NCBI RefSeq assembly: GCF_964656455.1
Contig: NC_135714.1
Span: 123,126,131 to 123,190,130 of the forward strand
Source of the DNA: Halichoerus grypus
Taxonomy: Eukaryota > Chordata > Mammalia > Carnivora > Phocidae
Direction: 5' to 3'
DNA: 64,000 nucleotides
Below the pieces are notes generated by a model, which did not search any database, had not been told where the DNA came from, and saw only the letters and a list, made by a program, of their open reading frames with translations. Both the position numbers and the translations under genes were made by a program. The stretch's first letter is position 1. Each line of letters starts with the position of its first letter. Below, piece by piece: positions 22,550-33,618 of the stretch.

Positions 22550-25500
22550 TTAAAAGAGTAAAAGAAATATAATTTTTTTCTTTGAAATCAACTTTTTAAA
22601 TATTGTTATCCCTGCTATTTAAAAATTTGTATTTTCCTAGTATTTCTTTGTCCACAATTTTCCCTTAACTTTAAATGAACAGTTTTTAGACATCAGTCTT
22701 GTAGAGAGCATAAAGCTGGGTCAACTTTGTCATTTAGTCTGTCTTTAGAAAGAGTAGTTGAGCATCACTGAGATCACGGATATCTTTGATCTTTGGATAA
22801 CATGTTTTTATTGCTTCTGAAGATATTTTACTACGTTTTTCTTGATAATTCAGAAGGTTTTCATTTTCCTTCTAGTTGTTACTTTTGTAACTAAAACTTT
22901 TGATTTATAGTTCATTTCCATAGTAACTTTGACTCCCTACTATTAACATTGATAAAGGTAGTTATTTTCCCTTTGATCTCCTTCTCTTCTCTCACCTTCA
23001 TCTCTTGATTATATCCATATATTTATATTTATCTATATATTTATGTATTAATTACATTTTTCTTGTTCTTTACCTTATATCTTTAAATATACTTAGAGCT
23101 CTACTGCTTCAATGATCAGTTTTAAGCAATCTCTTCTATCCCCAACTACAAAAGGAAAATAAATCAGTATAACTATACCATTCCATTTTCTCTCTCCCCT
23201 CCTATTATTACTTATATTATTTCTATATTTCAAAGATGTGTAACCCATCATGTTCTATAAACATAATCTACATATTTGCTTTAATTATATTCAGTATATT
23301 AAGTTATATACATATATAAATTTATATATATATTTTATACATATTCATTTCTCTGAAATAAATTTTCCCCTTAGAGATGACTAAAACTTTTTGCCTTGAT
23401 ATTCATCAAATTCTTAATTTATTGTTGAAGTTCAATGATAATCTTTCCTTAAATATGGCGTGCTTTTTCATTTTGCATTTCAAGTTTTCCCATTATTTTG
23501 GAATAATTTTCGTAAATCTTAAACAGCTTTTTCTATTATTTTTTGTACTTCTTTTCTTTAGGAGACCAATTATGTGCATGTTGGATCACCTTTGCTTGTC
23601 TTTACCATGTCTAAGATTTTTTTTAACTAATGCTTTTTAACTTGTTATTCCTTTCCATTTTATTTTACTTAAAACTCTCAATCTTATCCACCATGCCTAA
23701 TATTTTGTTTTTGATCATTTATACTCTTCCTAATGTTGCTTCCTTCCACTTTGCTGTTATTACCGGCAATATTTTTCTGGTGAGTGTTCTTCATATGCCT
23801 GTTGTTTTTATCCAGTTTATTTCCTCTGTTTATCTTTCAGCATGGTTGTTTAGAAACTGTGCTGGTTTCTTTTACTGTTGCTTATCTCTATCTGTAGGAG
23901 ATCTGGATCAGCAAGGAGTCAGACATGAATCTAGGCTAGCAAGTATTCTCCTTATGACATAGGGTTTTTATGTGAGAGGAGTTCTTCCCAGCCAACTGAG
24001 ATCACTACTGGGTAGTAAAAAATGTATCATCTTTCTCCTACCCCTTACACTTTGACTTTTGCAAAAAGGGATTACCTGTATTTTTCATTCATCCTTCTCA
24101 TTCACACCAAACAGGATTCAGGGAAGCTTCTGTTCCTATAGAGCGAATCAGAGATTATTGCCTTTGTAACTCAGATTATCCCCTCCCCTAAAAGAAGTAT
24201 GCTCTTGCAAGTTTTCCTGAGAACTGCCTCCTTTTTCTCTGGTTGGTTGAACATCTTTGCCATTAGGGTTCTGCAGGTTTCCTACAATATGTCTAGAAAG
24301 ATATTAATTTTTTTTCTATCATGGCTAAGATTTACTCTATCTCATTAATCTGAGATTTCATATATTTAACCAAATCTGAAGAGTTTTTATCTTTCTCTCT
24401 TTGGATATTATTCCCACCTTACCCCCCTTCAATTTTTTTTATTCTGACTTTATGGTACTTCCAGTGGATATATACTGAAATTCAGTTTCCCAGGTCCATA
24501 ACCTCTCTTTCTGATTTTTTCTTTCTTTATCTCCCTGTGGTGCATGCTTAGGAATTTCCTTACAACTATCTTTCTTTCTTTTTTTTTTTTTAAAGATTTT
24601 ATTTATTCATTTGGCAGAGAGAGAGAACAAGCAGGGAGAGCTGCAGGCAGAGGGAGAAGCAGCCTCCCTGCCAAACAAGGAGCCCAATGTGGGACTCGAT
24701 CCCAGGACCCTGGGATCATGACCTGAGCCGGAGGCAGACGCTAAACCGACTGAGCCACCCAGGCATCCCTACAACTATCTTTCTGATTATGAATTTTATC
24801 CTCAGTTATGTTTGATATGCCTTTAACTCAAACATTAAGTATTCTTATAACAATTCTTATGTTTTTCATCTCTAGACATTCTTTTTGATTCCTTACCATA
24901 GGTTTCTTTTCTCTTTTTTATAATGCCTTGTTCTTTCCTTTTGTTTTTGCTTCCTACTTGTATGACTTTATTATAAATATATTTTAGAAAACATTAGTTA
25001 ACTGTATTTTCTGAATCTTTTGAGGATCTAATCCTACAATTTGATGTGTCCTCCAATTCTTGCTTAGAGTAATGGAGTTTTCTTTGTGCATTTTATAATT
25101 TTGGATCGTGAGCACATCTTCAATGGAACTCTACCCAGAAGAATTCTTTGTGGCTCATCAAGGGCATGTCCCTCCAGAGTCACTTTGCATTTGTTTCTTT
25201 TAAACACCCCTAGGACATACCCAGCTTGAGATTAATTTTAATGTTAATTCATTTGCTTTAGGTGCCCAAATTATGCAAGTACTGTCATTTGAACATCAAA
25301 CCCAAGTGTGGGAATGAATTCACAGGAGACACTTTTCCCTAATAATAATACAGTCAGAACCAAACAAGTTTCTTTGTTATATCCTTCTGCCGATGGAAAA
25401 ATTTTTATAGCACAGTTTTTCATTTTAACGGTTCATACTTTGAGCATCCAGGTTTTTATCTTGGGAAATCCGAGTTCAAAGTACTTGCTTTTCTAAGGCT
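22550..25500 (-). mobile_element. probable ancient LINE in antisense (HAL1/L1M-like)
   Basis: A long T-rich, A-poor strand with wording such as tttttcatctctagacattc, tttttgattccttaccatag, attttggatcgtgagcacat and ggaactctacccagaag. This suggests the antisense of a decayed LINE. No frame is legible. It is interrupted by the SINE at 24576. Confidence 0.4.
24576..24769 (-). mobile_element. Can-SINE
   Basis: Complete reverse-oriented element. A perfect 15-bp duplication (tacaactatctttct) flanks it at 24561-24575 and 24770-24784. Confidence 0.94.
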
Positions 25501-25682
25501 TCAGGTAAATGAATTCATATTACCTAGACTGACAGCCTCCTTTTAACCCTTAAGATAGTTATTTGTGTATAACTCTGGTTTTCAATTCCTTCTTTGTTTC
25601 TAACAAGAAATTAGATTGATGTGTATTATCCTAGAAAGTCTAGTAAGTATTCTTTTTTATATAACTGCCTACTTCTTGACTA

Positions 25683-25722
25683 GACACACACACACATACA
25701 CACACACACATACACATATCCC
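25683..25722 (+). repeat. (CA)n microsatellite
   Basis: CA dinucleotides interrupted by TA units over about 40 bases. Confidence 0.85.
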
Positions 25723-25774
25723 ACATGCACAAAGACATTTTACATGCAAATAATTACAGTGATAACAACCACTA

Positions 25775-25985
25775 ATTGAACCCTCAAAACGTGACAGGAA
25801 CTATGCCACTTTATGTGCATTATCTCAATAATAGCATTCTAAGTAGGTACTATTATTATTCCCATTTCATAAATAAGAAAACAGAGAATTTGAGAACTTG
25901 GGAGACTGCATTATAGTGATAGAACTAACATGGAAACCCAAAGTTATCTTGAATCAGTGACAGATGTTCTTAATCATCATATAGC
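25775..25985 (-). mobile_element. MIR SINE
   Basis: tttatgtgcattatctcaat, then gtaggtactattattattcc, catttcataaataagaaaac. This is antisense MIR. Confidence 0.7.
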
Positions 25986-26049
25986 TTCCATATATGTGAG
26001 CCTCCATATATGAGAGTGAGTCTCAATATATGCATGTCTTTTCTGTTTT

Positions 26050-26510
26050 TTTTTTATTTTTTTATTGTTATGTTAATCCCCATACATTACATCATTAGTT
26101 TTAGATGTAGTGTTCCATGATTCATTGTTTGTGCATAACACCCAGTGCTCCATGCAGAACAAGCCCTCCTCAATACCCATCACCAGGCTAACCCATCCTC
26201 CAACCCCCCTCCCCTCTAGAACCCTCAGTTTGTTTTTCAGAGTCCATCGTCTCTCATGGTTTGTCTCCCCCTCCGATTTCCCCCCCTTCATTCTTCCCCT
26301 CCTGCTATCTTCTTCTTTTTTTTTTTTTCTTAACATATATTACATTATTTGTTTCAGAGGTACAGATCTGAGATTCAACAGTCCTGCACAATTCACACCG
26401 CTTACCAGAACACATACCCTCCCCAGTGTCTATCACCCAGTCACCCCATCCCTCCCACCCCACCCCCCACTCCAGCAACCCTCAGTTTGTTTCCTGAGAT
26501 TAAGAATTCC
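26050..26510 (-). other. L1 3' UTR with polypyrimidine segment and A-rich tail
   Basis: The plus strand shows a T-rich start, acacccagtgctccatgcag, a C-rich stretch (26195-26220), a second T-run at 26316-26329 and ttcagaggtacagatctgag. This layout is shared with the L1 tails elsewhere in the window. Two plus-strand open frames here (26110-26532) are antisense shadows. Confidence 0.85.
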
Positions 26511-29500
26511 TCATATCAGTGAGGTCATATGATACATGTCTTTCTCGGTTTGACTTATTTCGCTCAGCACAATACCCTCCAGTTCCATCCACGTCGTTGC
26601 AAATGGCAAGATCTCATTCCTTTTGATGGCTGCATAATATTCCATTGTGTATATATACCACATCTTCTTTATCCATTCATCTGTCGATGGACATCTTGGG
26701 TCTTTCCACAGTTTGGCTACTGTGGACATTGCTGCTATAAACATCGGGGTGCACATACCCTTTCGGATCCCTACTTTTGTATCTTTGGGGTTAAATACCC
26801 ACTAGTGCAATTGCTGGATCATATGGTAGCTCTATTTTCAACTTTTTGAGGAACCTCCATACTGTTTTCCGGAGTGGCTGCACCAGCTTGCATTCCCACC
26901 AACAGTATATGAGGGTTCCCCTTTCTACCCATCCTCGCCAACATCTGTCGTTTCCTGACTTGTTAATTTTAGCCATTCTGACTGGTGTGAGGTGGTATCT
27001 CATTGAGGTTTTGATTTGGATTTCCCTGATGCCGAGCGATATTGAGCACTTTTTCATGTGTCTGTTGGCCATTTGGATGTCTTCCTTGGAAAAATGTCTG
27101 TTCGTGTCTTCTGCCCATTTCTTGATTGGATTCTTTGTTCTTTGGGTGTTGAGTTTGATAAGTTCTTTATAGATTTTGGATACTAGCCCTTTATCTGATA
27201 TGTCATTTGCAAATATCTTCTCCCATTCTGTCGGTTGTCTTTTGGTTTTGTTGACTGTTTCCTTTGCTGTGCAAAAGCTTTTTATCTTGATGAAGTCCCA
27301 ATAGTTCATTTTTGCCCTTGCTTTCCTTGCCTTTGGCGATGTTTCTAGGAAGAAGTTGCTGCGGCTGAGGTCAAAGGGTTGCTGCCTGTGTTCTCCTTTA
27401 GGATTTTGATGGACTCCTGTCTCACATTGAGGTCTTTCAACCACTTGGAGTCTATTTTTGTGTGTGGTGTAAGGAAATGGTCCAGTTTCATTCTTCTGCA
27501 TGTGGCTATCCAATTTTTCCAACACCATTTGTTGAAGAGACTTTTTTCCATTGGACATTCTTTCCTGCTTTGTCAAAGATTAGTTGAACATAGAGTTCAG
27601 GGTCCATTTCTGGGCTCTCTATTCTGTTCCATTGATCGATGTGTCTGTTTTTGTGCCAGTACCATACTGTCTTGATGATGACAGCTTTGTAATAGAGCTG
27701 GAAGTCTGGAATTGTGATGCTGCCAGCTTTGCTTTGCTTTTTCAACATTCCTCTGGCTATGCGGGGTCTTTTCTGGTTCCATACAAATTTTAGGATTATT
27801 TGTTCCATTTCTTTGAAAAAAGTGGATGGTATTTTGATAGGGATTGCTTTAAATGTGTAGATTGCTCTAGGTAGGATTGACATCTTCACAATATTTGTTC
27901 TTCCAATCCATGAGCATGGAACGTTTTTCCATTTCTTTGTGTCTTCCTCAATTTCTTTCATGAGTATTTTATAGTTTTCTGAATACAGATCCTTTGCCTC
28001 TTTGGTTAGATTTATTCCTAGGTATCTTATGGTTTTGGGTGCAATTATAAATGGGATTGACTCCTGAATTTCTCTTTCTTCTGTCTTGTTGGTGGTGTAT
28101 AGGAATGCCACTGACTTCTGTGCATTGATTTTATATCCTGCCACTTTACTGAATTCCTGTATGAGTTCTAGCAGTTTTGGGGTGGAGTCTTTGGGGTTTT
28201 CCACATAAAGTATCATATCATCTGCAAAGAGTGAGAGTTTGACTTCTTCTTTGCCGATTTGGATGCCTTTTATTTGTTTTTGTTGTCTGATTGCTGTGGC
28301 TAGGACTTCTAATACTATGTTGAATAGCAGTGGTGATAGTGGACATCCCTGTCGCGTTCCTGACCTTAGGGGGAAAGCTCTCAGTTTTTCCCCATTGAGA
28401 ATGATATTCGCTGTCAGTTTTTCATAGATGGCTTTTATGATATTGAGGTATGTACCCTCCATGCCTATACTCTGAAGAGTTTTGATCAAGAAAGGATGCT
28501 GTACTTTGTCAAATGCTTTTTCTGCATCTATTGAGAGGATCATATGATTCTTGTTCTTTCTTTTGTTAATGTATCATATCACGTTGATTGATTTGCAGAT
28601 GTTGAACCAACCTTGCAGCCCAGGAATAAATTCCACTTGGTTGTGGTGAGTAATCCTTTTAATGTACTGTTGGATCCTATTTGCTAGTATTTTGGTGAGA
28701 ATTTTTGCATCCATGTTCATCAGGGATATTGGTCTGTAATTCTCCTTTTTGATGGGGTCTTTGTCTGGTTTTGGGATCAAGGTAATGGTGGCCTCATAAA
28801 ATGAGTTTGGAAGTTTTCCTTCCATTTCTATTTTTTGGAACAGTTTCAGAAGAATAGGTATTAATTCTTCTTTAAATGTTTGGTAGAATTCCCCTGGGAA
28901 GCCATCTGGCCCTGGGCTTTTGTTTGTTGGGAGATTTTTGATGACTGCTTCAATTTCCTTATGGTTATAGGTCTGTTCAGGTTTTCTATTTCTTCCTGGT
29001 TCAGTTTTGGTAGTTGATACATCTCTAAGAATGCATCCATTTCTTCCAGGTTATCTAATTTGCTGGCATAGAGTTGCTCATAATATGTTCTTATACTTTT
29101 TTGTATTTCTTTGGTGTTGGTTGTGATCTCTCCTCTTTCATTCATGATTTTGTTGATTTGGGTCATTTCTCTTTTCTTTTTGATAAGTCCGGCCAGGGGT
29201 TTATCAATCTTGTTAATTCTTTCAAAGAACCAGCTCCTAGTTTCGTTGATCTGTTCTACTGTTCTTTTAGTTTCCATTTCATTGATTTCTGCTCTGATCT
29301 TTATGATTTCTCTTCTCCTGCTGGGTTTAGGCTTTATTTGCTGTTCTTTCTCCAGCTCCTTTAGGTGTAGGGTTAGGTTGTGTACTTGAGACCTTTCTTG
29401 TTTCTTGAGAAAGGCTTGTATTGCTATATACTTTCCTTTTAGGAATGCCTTTGCTGCATCCCAAGGATTTTGAATAGTTGTGTTTTCATTTTCATTGGTT

Positions 29501-30563
29501 TCCATGAATTTTTAAAATTCTTCTTTAATTTCCTGGTTGACCCATTCATTCTTTAGTAGGATGCTCTTTAGCCTCCATGTATTTGAGTTCTTTCTGACTT
29601 TCCTCTTGTGACTGAGTTCTAGTTTCAAAGCATTGTGGTCTGAAAATAGGCAGGGAATGATCCCAATCTTTTGGTACCAGTTGAGACCTGATTTATGACC
29701 TAGGATGTGATCGATTCTGGAGAATGTTCCATGGGCACTAGAGAAGAATGTGTATTCCGTTGCTTTGGGATGGAATGTTCTGAATATGTCTGTGAAGTCC
29801 ATTTGGTCCAGTGTGTCATTTAAAGTCTTTATTTCCTTGTTGATCTTTTGCTTAGACGATCTGTCCATTTCAGTGAGGGGGGTGTTAAAGTCCCCCACTA
29901 TTATTGTATTGTTGTCGATGTGTTTCTTTGCTTTTGTTATTAATTGCCTTATATAATTGGCTGCTCCCATGTTAGGGGCATAGATATTTACAATTGTTAG
30001 ATCTTCTTGTTGGATAGACCCTTTAAGTAGGATATAGTGTCCTTCCTCATCTCTTATTACAGTCTTTGGTTTAAAATCTAATTTGGGGCACTTGGGTGGC
30101 TCAGTTGGTTAAGCGACTGCCTTCGGCTCAGGTCATGATCCTGGAGTCCCTGGATCGAGTCCCGCATCGGGCTCCCTGCTCGGCAGGGAGTCTGCTTCTC
30201 CCTCTGACCCTCCCCCCTCTCATGTGCTTGCTCTCTCTCATTCTCTCTCTCTCAAATAAATAAATTAAAAAAAAAAAATCTTTAAAAAAAAATAAAAAAT
30301 AAAAAAAATAAAATAAAATCCAATTTGTCTGATATAAGGATTGCCACCCCAGCTTTCTTTTGGTGTCCATTAACATGGTAAATGGCTTTCCACCCCCTCA
30401 CTTTCAATCTGGGGGTGTCTTTGGGTCTAAAAGGAGTCTCTTGCAGACAGCATATCGATGGGTCTTGTTTTTTAATCCAATCTGATAGCCTGTGTCTTTT
30501 GATTGGGGCATTTAGCCCATTTACATTCAGGGTAACTATTGAAAGATAGGAATTTAGTGCCAT
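26511..30563 (-). pseudogene. L1 ORF2 (endonuclease and reverse transcriptase), disrupted
   Basis: ORF2p nicks the target and reverse-transcribes L1 RNA. The start at 30563 opens the endonuclease domain (TLNVNGLNAPIKRHRLSDW, then CCLQET with the conserved Glu). The reverse transcriptase segment around 28543-27506 keeps the FADD active-site motif at 28228-28217. In the C-terminal zinc-knuckle-like region (CX3CX7HX4C in human L1), the second Cys is Trp and the His is Tyr (near 26930-26880). The ORF closes at 26511. Damage: a Can-SINE after about 80 codons; in-frame stops near 29512 and 28574; frameshifts near 28970, 27550, 27360 and 26790. Without the SINE and its duplication it is 3,811 nt, close to a normal ORF2 of about 1,270 codons. 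The reading frame is continuous across the SINE if that insertion is ignored. Confidence 0.93.
30086..30314 (+). mobile_element. Can-SINE nested in L1 ORF2
   Basis: Complete plus-strand element of the subfamily with gcgactgcc, gatcctggagtcc and ctctgaccctcc. A 13-bp duplication with one mismatch (aaaatctaatttg / aaaatccaatttg) flanks it at 30073-30085 and 30315-30327. The insertion adds 242 bases, disrupts the endonuclease domain, and dates after the L1. Confidence 0.95.
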
Positions 30564-30644
30564 TGTATTGCCTGTAACGTGACTGTTACTGTATATTGTC
30601 TGTGTTCCTTTCTGGTCTATGTTGCTTTTAGGCTCTCTCTTTGC

Positions 30645-31538
30645 TTAGAGGACCCCTTTCAAGATTTCTTGTAGGGCTGGTTTTGTGTTTGCAAATTCCT
30701 TTAGTTTTTGTTTGTCCTGGAAGTTTTTATCTGTCCTTCTGTTTTCAATGACAGCCTAGCTGGATATAGTATTCTTGGCTGCATATTTTTCTCATTTAGT
30801 GCTCTGAACATATCCTGCCAGTCCTTTCTGGCCTGCCAGGTCTCTGTGGATAGGTCTGTTGCCAATCTAATGTTTCTACCATTGTAGGTTACATATCTCT
30901 TCTCCCGAGCTGCTTTCAGGATTTTTTCTTTGTGTCTGAGACTCGTAAGTTTTACTATTAGATGTCGGGGTGTTGACCTATTTTTATTGATTTTGAGAGG
31001 GGTTCTCTGTGCTTCCTGGATTTTGATGCCTGTTTCCTTCCCCAAATTAGGGAAGTTCTCTGCTATAATTTTCCCCATTATACCTTCTGCCCCTCTCTCT
31101 CTTTCTTCTTCTTCTAGGATCCCAATTATTCTAATGTTGTTTCGTCTTATGGTATCGCTAATCTCTCGAATTCTGCCCTTGTGATCCAGTAGTTGTTTAT
31201 CTCTCTTTTTCTCAGCTTCTTTATTTTCCATCATTTGGTCTTCTATATCACTGATTCTCTCTTCTGCTTCATTTATCCTAGCAGTTACCCCCCATATTTA
31301 ATTGCACCTCATTAATAGCCTTTTTGATTTCTACTTGGTTAGATTTTAGTTCTTTTACTTCTCCAGAAAGGATTTCTCTAATAACTTCCATGCTTTTTTC
31401 AAGCCCAGCTAATATCTTTAAAGTGATGATTCTGAACTCTAGATCTGACATCGTACTAATGTCCGTATTGAGTAGGTCCCTGGCAGTCGGTACTACCTCT
31501 TGTTCTTTTTGTTGAGGTGATTTTTTCCATCTTGTCAT
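30645..31538 (-). pseudogene. L1 ORF1 (RNA-binding protein), two frameshifts
   Basis: ORF1p is the RNA chaperone that coats L1 RNA as a trimer. The start at 31538 gives MTRWKKSPQQKEQEVV and a heptad-like helical region. A single-base excess in a six-C run at 31288-31293 throws the frame; reading resumes at MMENKEAEKKRDKQLLDH (31234). The RNA-recognition and C-terminal parts follow (TPRHLIVKLTSL; WQARKDWQDMFRAL; RILYPARLSLKTEG). A one-base loss near 30722 then produces an early stop at 30701; the ancestral stop is near 30645. About 297 codons in the unbroken frame is somewhat shorter than human ORF1p (338). About 80 bases separate it from ORF2. Confidence 0.92.
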
Positions 31539-31733
31539 TTTGTCCAGAGGAGAATAGATTAATGAGAGAACAAAATGCTAACAGGGTAACAACGTTCCCA
31601 GAAAATATACTCTAAACAAATCAGAAAAGACCTGAAGCAGTGGGAAAAGAAAGGGAAAGAGAGAAAAAAGAAAAAAAGAAAAAGAAAAAGATAAAGATAA
31701 AAACAAACAAAAACAGAACAAAAAAAAAAAACA

Positions 31734-32240
31734 GAATGTGATCAAATATGATCAGGCTGGTATATAGATCAGTGCCACACACTAGATTTTGGATGTATTT
31801 TGGTCTGTTAGAAGAAAGTGCCTCCCAAAATTTTAAAGAAAGAAAAACTTATATATGTACAAAAATAAGGGTTGATATGATGAAGGATGGAATATGACTG
31901 TAAAGATGGAAATTATAAAAAATTTTATAAAAGGAATTGATAGGAAGTTGTTTGAAAAAAGAAAGAAGAGGATTTAAAATAAAAAGAAAAACAAAAGGGA
32001 GAGAATGTGATCAGGCAGGGAAGTAGAAAAAAAACATACACTAGAGATTTAGGGTATATTTTGATCTGTTAGAAGAAACTATCTCAAAATTTTAAAGAGA
32101 GAACAACTTATATATATATGCCAAAAATACAGGTAACTACTATGAAGGGATAGAATATGACTCTAAAAATGAAAAATAAAAATGTTTTTTAAAAAAGGGA
32201 TTGATAAGATGTTGGTTGAAAAAGGGAAAAAGAAAAATTC
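31734..32240 (-). repeat. tandem pair of ~240-bp units in the L1 5' UTR
   Basis: Unit A (31734 to about 31975) and unit B (32003 to about 32240) share, in order, gaatgtgatca, cactaga, ttt-gatctgttagaagaaa, aaaattttaaaga, acttatatat, gaatatgact and ggattgata-aagttg. The period is 269 bases. The divergence is considerable, so the duplication probably predates this insertion. Confidence 0.75.
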
Positions 32241-33345
32241 AAAAAAAAAAAAAAAAGACAGTTAAAAAAAAAATTAACTTTGAAAGGCTAAAGAATCATG
32301 GTAAAAAAGCCATGAATTCTATGTGCATTATTCCCCTAGCGCTGGAGTTCTGCCGTTCTCATTGATTGGTAAACTTGGTCTTGGCTGGCTGTTCTCGCTG
32401 ATCTTCTGGGGGAGGGGCCTGTTGCTGTGGTTCCCAAACATCTTTGCCGGAGGCGGAATTGCCCTGCCCTTGCCCGGTCCGGGCTAAGTAATCTGCTCGG
32501 GTTTGCTCTCGGGAGCTTTTGTTCCTTGCAAGCTTTCCGTACAGCTTTGGAGGCCAAGAGTGAAAATGGCGGCCTCCCAATCTCCGCCTCGGAGGAGACA
32601 AGAACTCGGGGCCCCGCTCCTCAGTGAGCCCCCAGAGAAAAGCAGTCAGTCACTCCCGTCTCCCCGGTCTCTGGCCGTACTCTGTGCTCACCTGGCCTGT
32701 GACCGAGCGTTTCTATCTCTGGCACCCACCCCCATGTGGAGTCTCCAAACCCAGCAGATCCCTGTGGTGCGCTCCCGCGCCGCTCCTCCCGGGGGAGGCA
32801 GGTGAGTCTCCCCGGATCTGCCGCTTCTTGGGTCCCTGCTGGAGGAGCAGGGGCCCGATTGTGCCGCGGATCACGGTTTATGGCAGCCCCAAGCTCAGAG
32901 CCCGCGCCTGGGCTCCGTCTCTGCAGCCGGCTTCCCCGCTCCGATACCTGGGAGCTCTGCCACACTCAGGCACCCCCGGTCTTTCTGTGACCCCGAGGGT
33001 CCTGCGACCACACTGTCCCACGAGGGTTCCACCCCCCGCTTAGCCACCAGAGCAACGTTCCTCAGCGGAGCCGACTTCTAAAAGTTCCGATTTTGTGCTC
33101 CGCGGCTCTATCACTTGCCAGAAGCGGCCGACGGAGGCCCCTCCCCTGCCGTCTATCCTCCCGAATATCGCCTCAGATTCACTTCTCCGCACGTCCTACC
33201 TTCCAGAAAGTGGTCGCTTTTCTGTTCAGAGAGTTGTTGCTATTCTTTTCTTCGATTTCCTGTTGAGTTTGTAGGTGTTCAGAATGGTTTGATCCCTATC
33301 CAGCTGAATTCCTGAGAGGAGACGAAATCCAGGTCTCCTACTCCT

Positions 33346-33356
33346 CCGCCATCTTG
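33346..33356 (-). promoter_or_regulatory. YY1-type site at L1 5' end
   Basis: ccgccatcttg on the plus strand, 9 bases inside the L1 start, gives caagatggcgg in L1 sense. It matches the YY1 core CCAT in reverse orientation. Confidence 0.65.
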
Positions 33357-33399
33357 CTCCGCCCCTGCATGTCTTTTCTGTTTTAAAAATTTTTAGTTT

Positions 33400-33602
33400 G
33401 GGGCACCTGGGTGGCTCAGTCGGTTGAGCATCCAACTCTTGGTTTTGGCTCGGGTCATGATGTCAGGGTCCTGGGATTAATACCCACATTGGGCTCCCTG
33501 CCAGCGGGGAGTCTGCTTATCTCCCTCTCTCTCTGCCCCTCTCCCCACTCACACACTCTCTCTAAAATAAGTAAATAAATCTTTTTTTAAAGATTTAAAA
33601 AA
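33400..33602 (+). mobile_element. Can-SINE of the catccaactcttggttttggct subfamily
   Basis: Complete element. A 16-bp duplication with two mismatches (taaaaatttttagttt) flanks it at 33384-33399 and 33603-33618. The left copy abuts the L1 target duplication. Confidence 0.93.
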
Positions 33603-33618
33603 TAAAAACTTTTAATTT

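Larger units (their letters stand above)
26050..33365 (-). mobile_element. full-length carnivore L1 retrotransposon
   Basis: On the minus strand this runs from ggggcggagcaagatggcgg at 33365 to an A-rich tail at 26050, through a 5' UTR, ORF1, ORF2 and a 3' UTR. A perfect 19-bp target-site duplication (tgcatgtcttttctgtttt) lies at 26031-26049 and 33366-33384, so both ends are original. The 7.3 kb includes a nested Can-SINE of 229 bases. L1s copy their own RNA into nicked chromosomal DNA at T-rich sites (target-primed reverse transcription), and the T-rich target fits. ORF1 has two frame errors and ORF2 has several plus the SINE, so the copy cannot move by itself. Conserved full length and an intact duplication suggest a middle-aged insertion rather than an ancient one. 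Confidence 0.95.
31539..33365 (-). promoter_or_regulatory. L1 5' UTR with internal promoter
   Basis: About 1.83 kb. The first kilobase (33365 to about 32330) is GC-rich with many CpGs, the only CpG-island-like part of the window. The distal part is A-rich on the plus strand with two related copies of a unit of about 240 bases. A YY1-type site (caagatggcgg on the minus strand, 33356-33346) lies at the very start, as in human L1, where YY1 positions transcription initiation. Whether it works in this species is inference. Confidence 0.8.

Noticed and set aside
26110..29956. many plus-strand open frames in the 26-30 kb region
   Set aside because: They are antisense shadows of L1 ORF2 and its 3' UTR.
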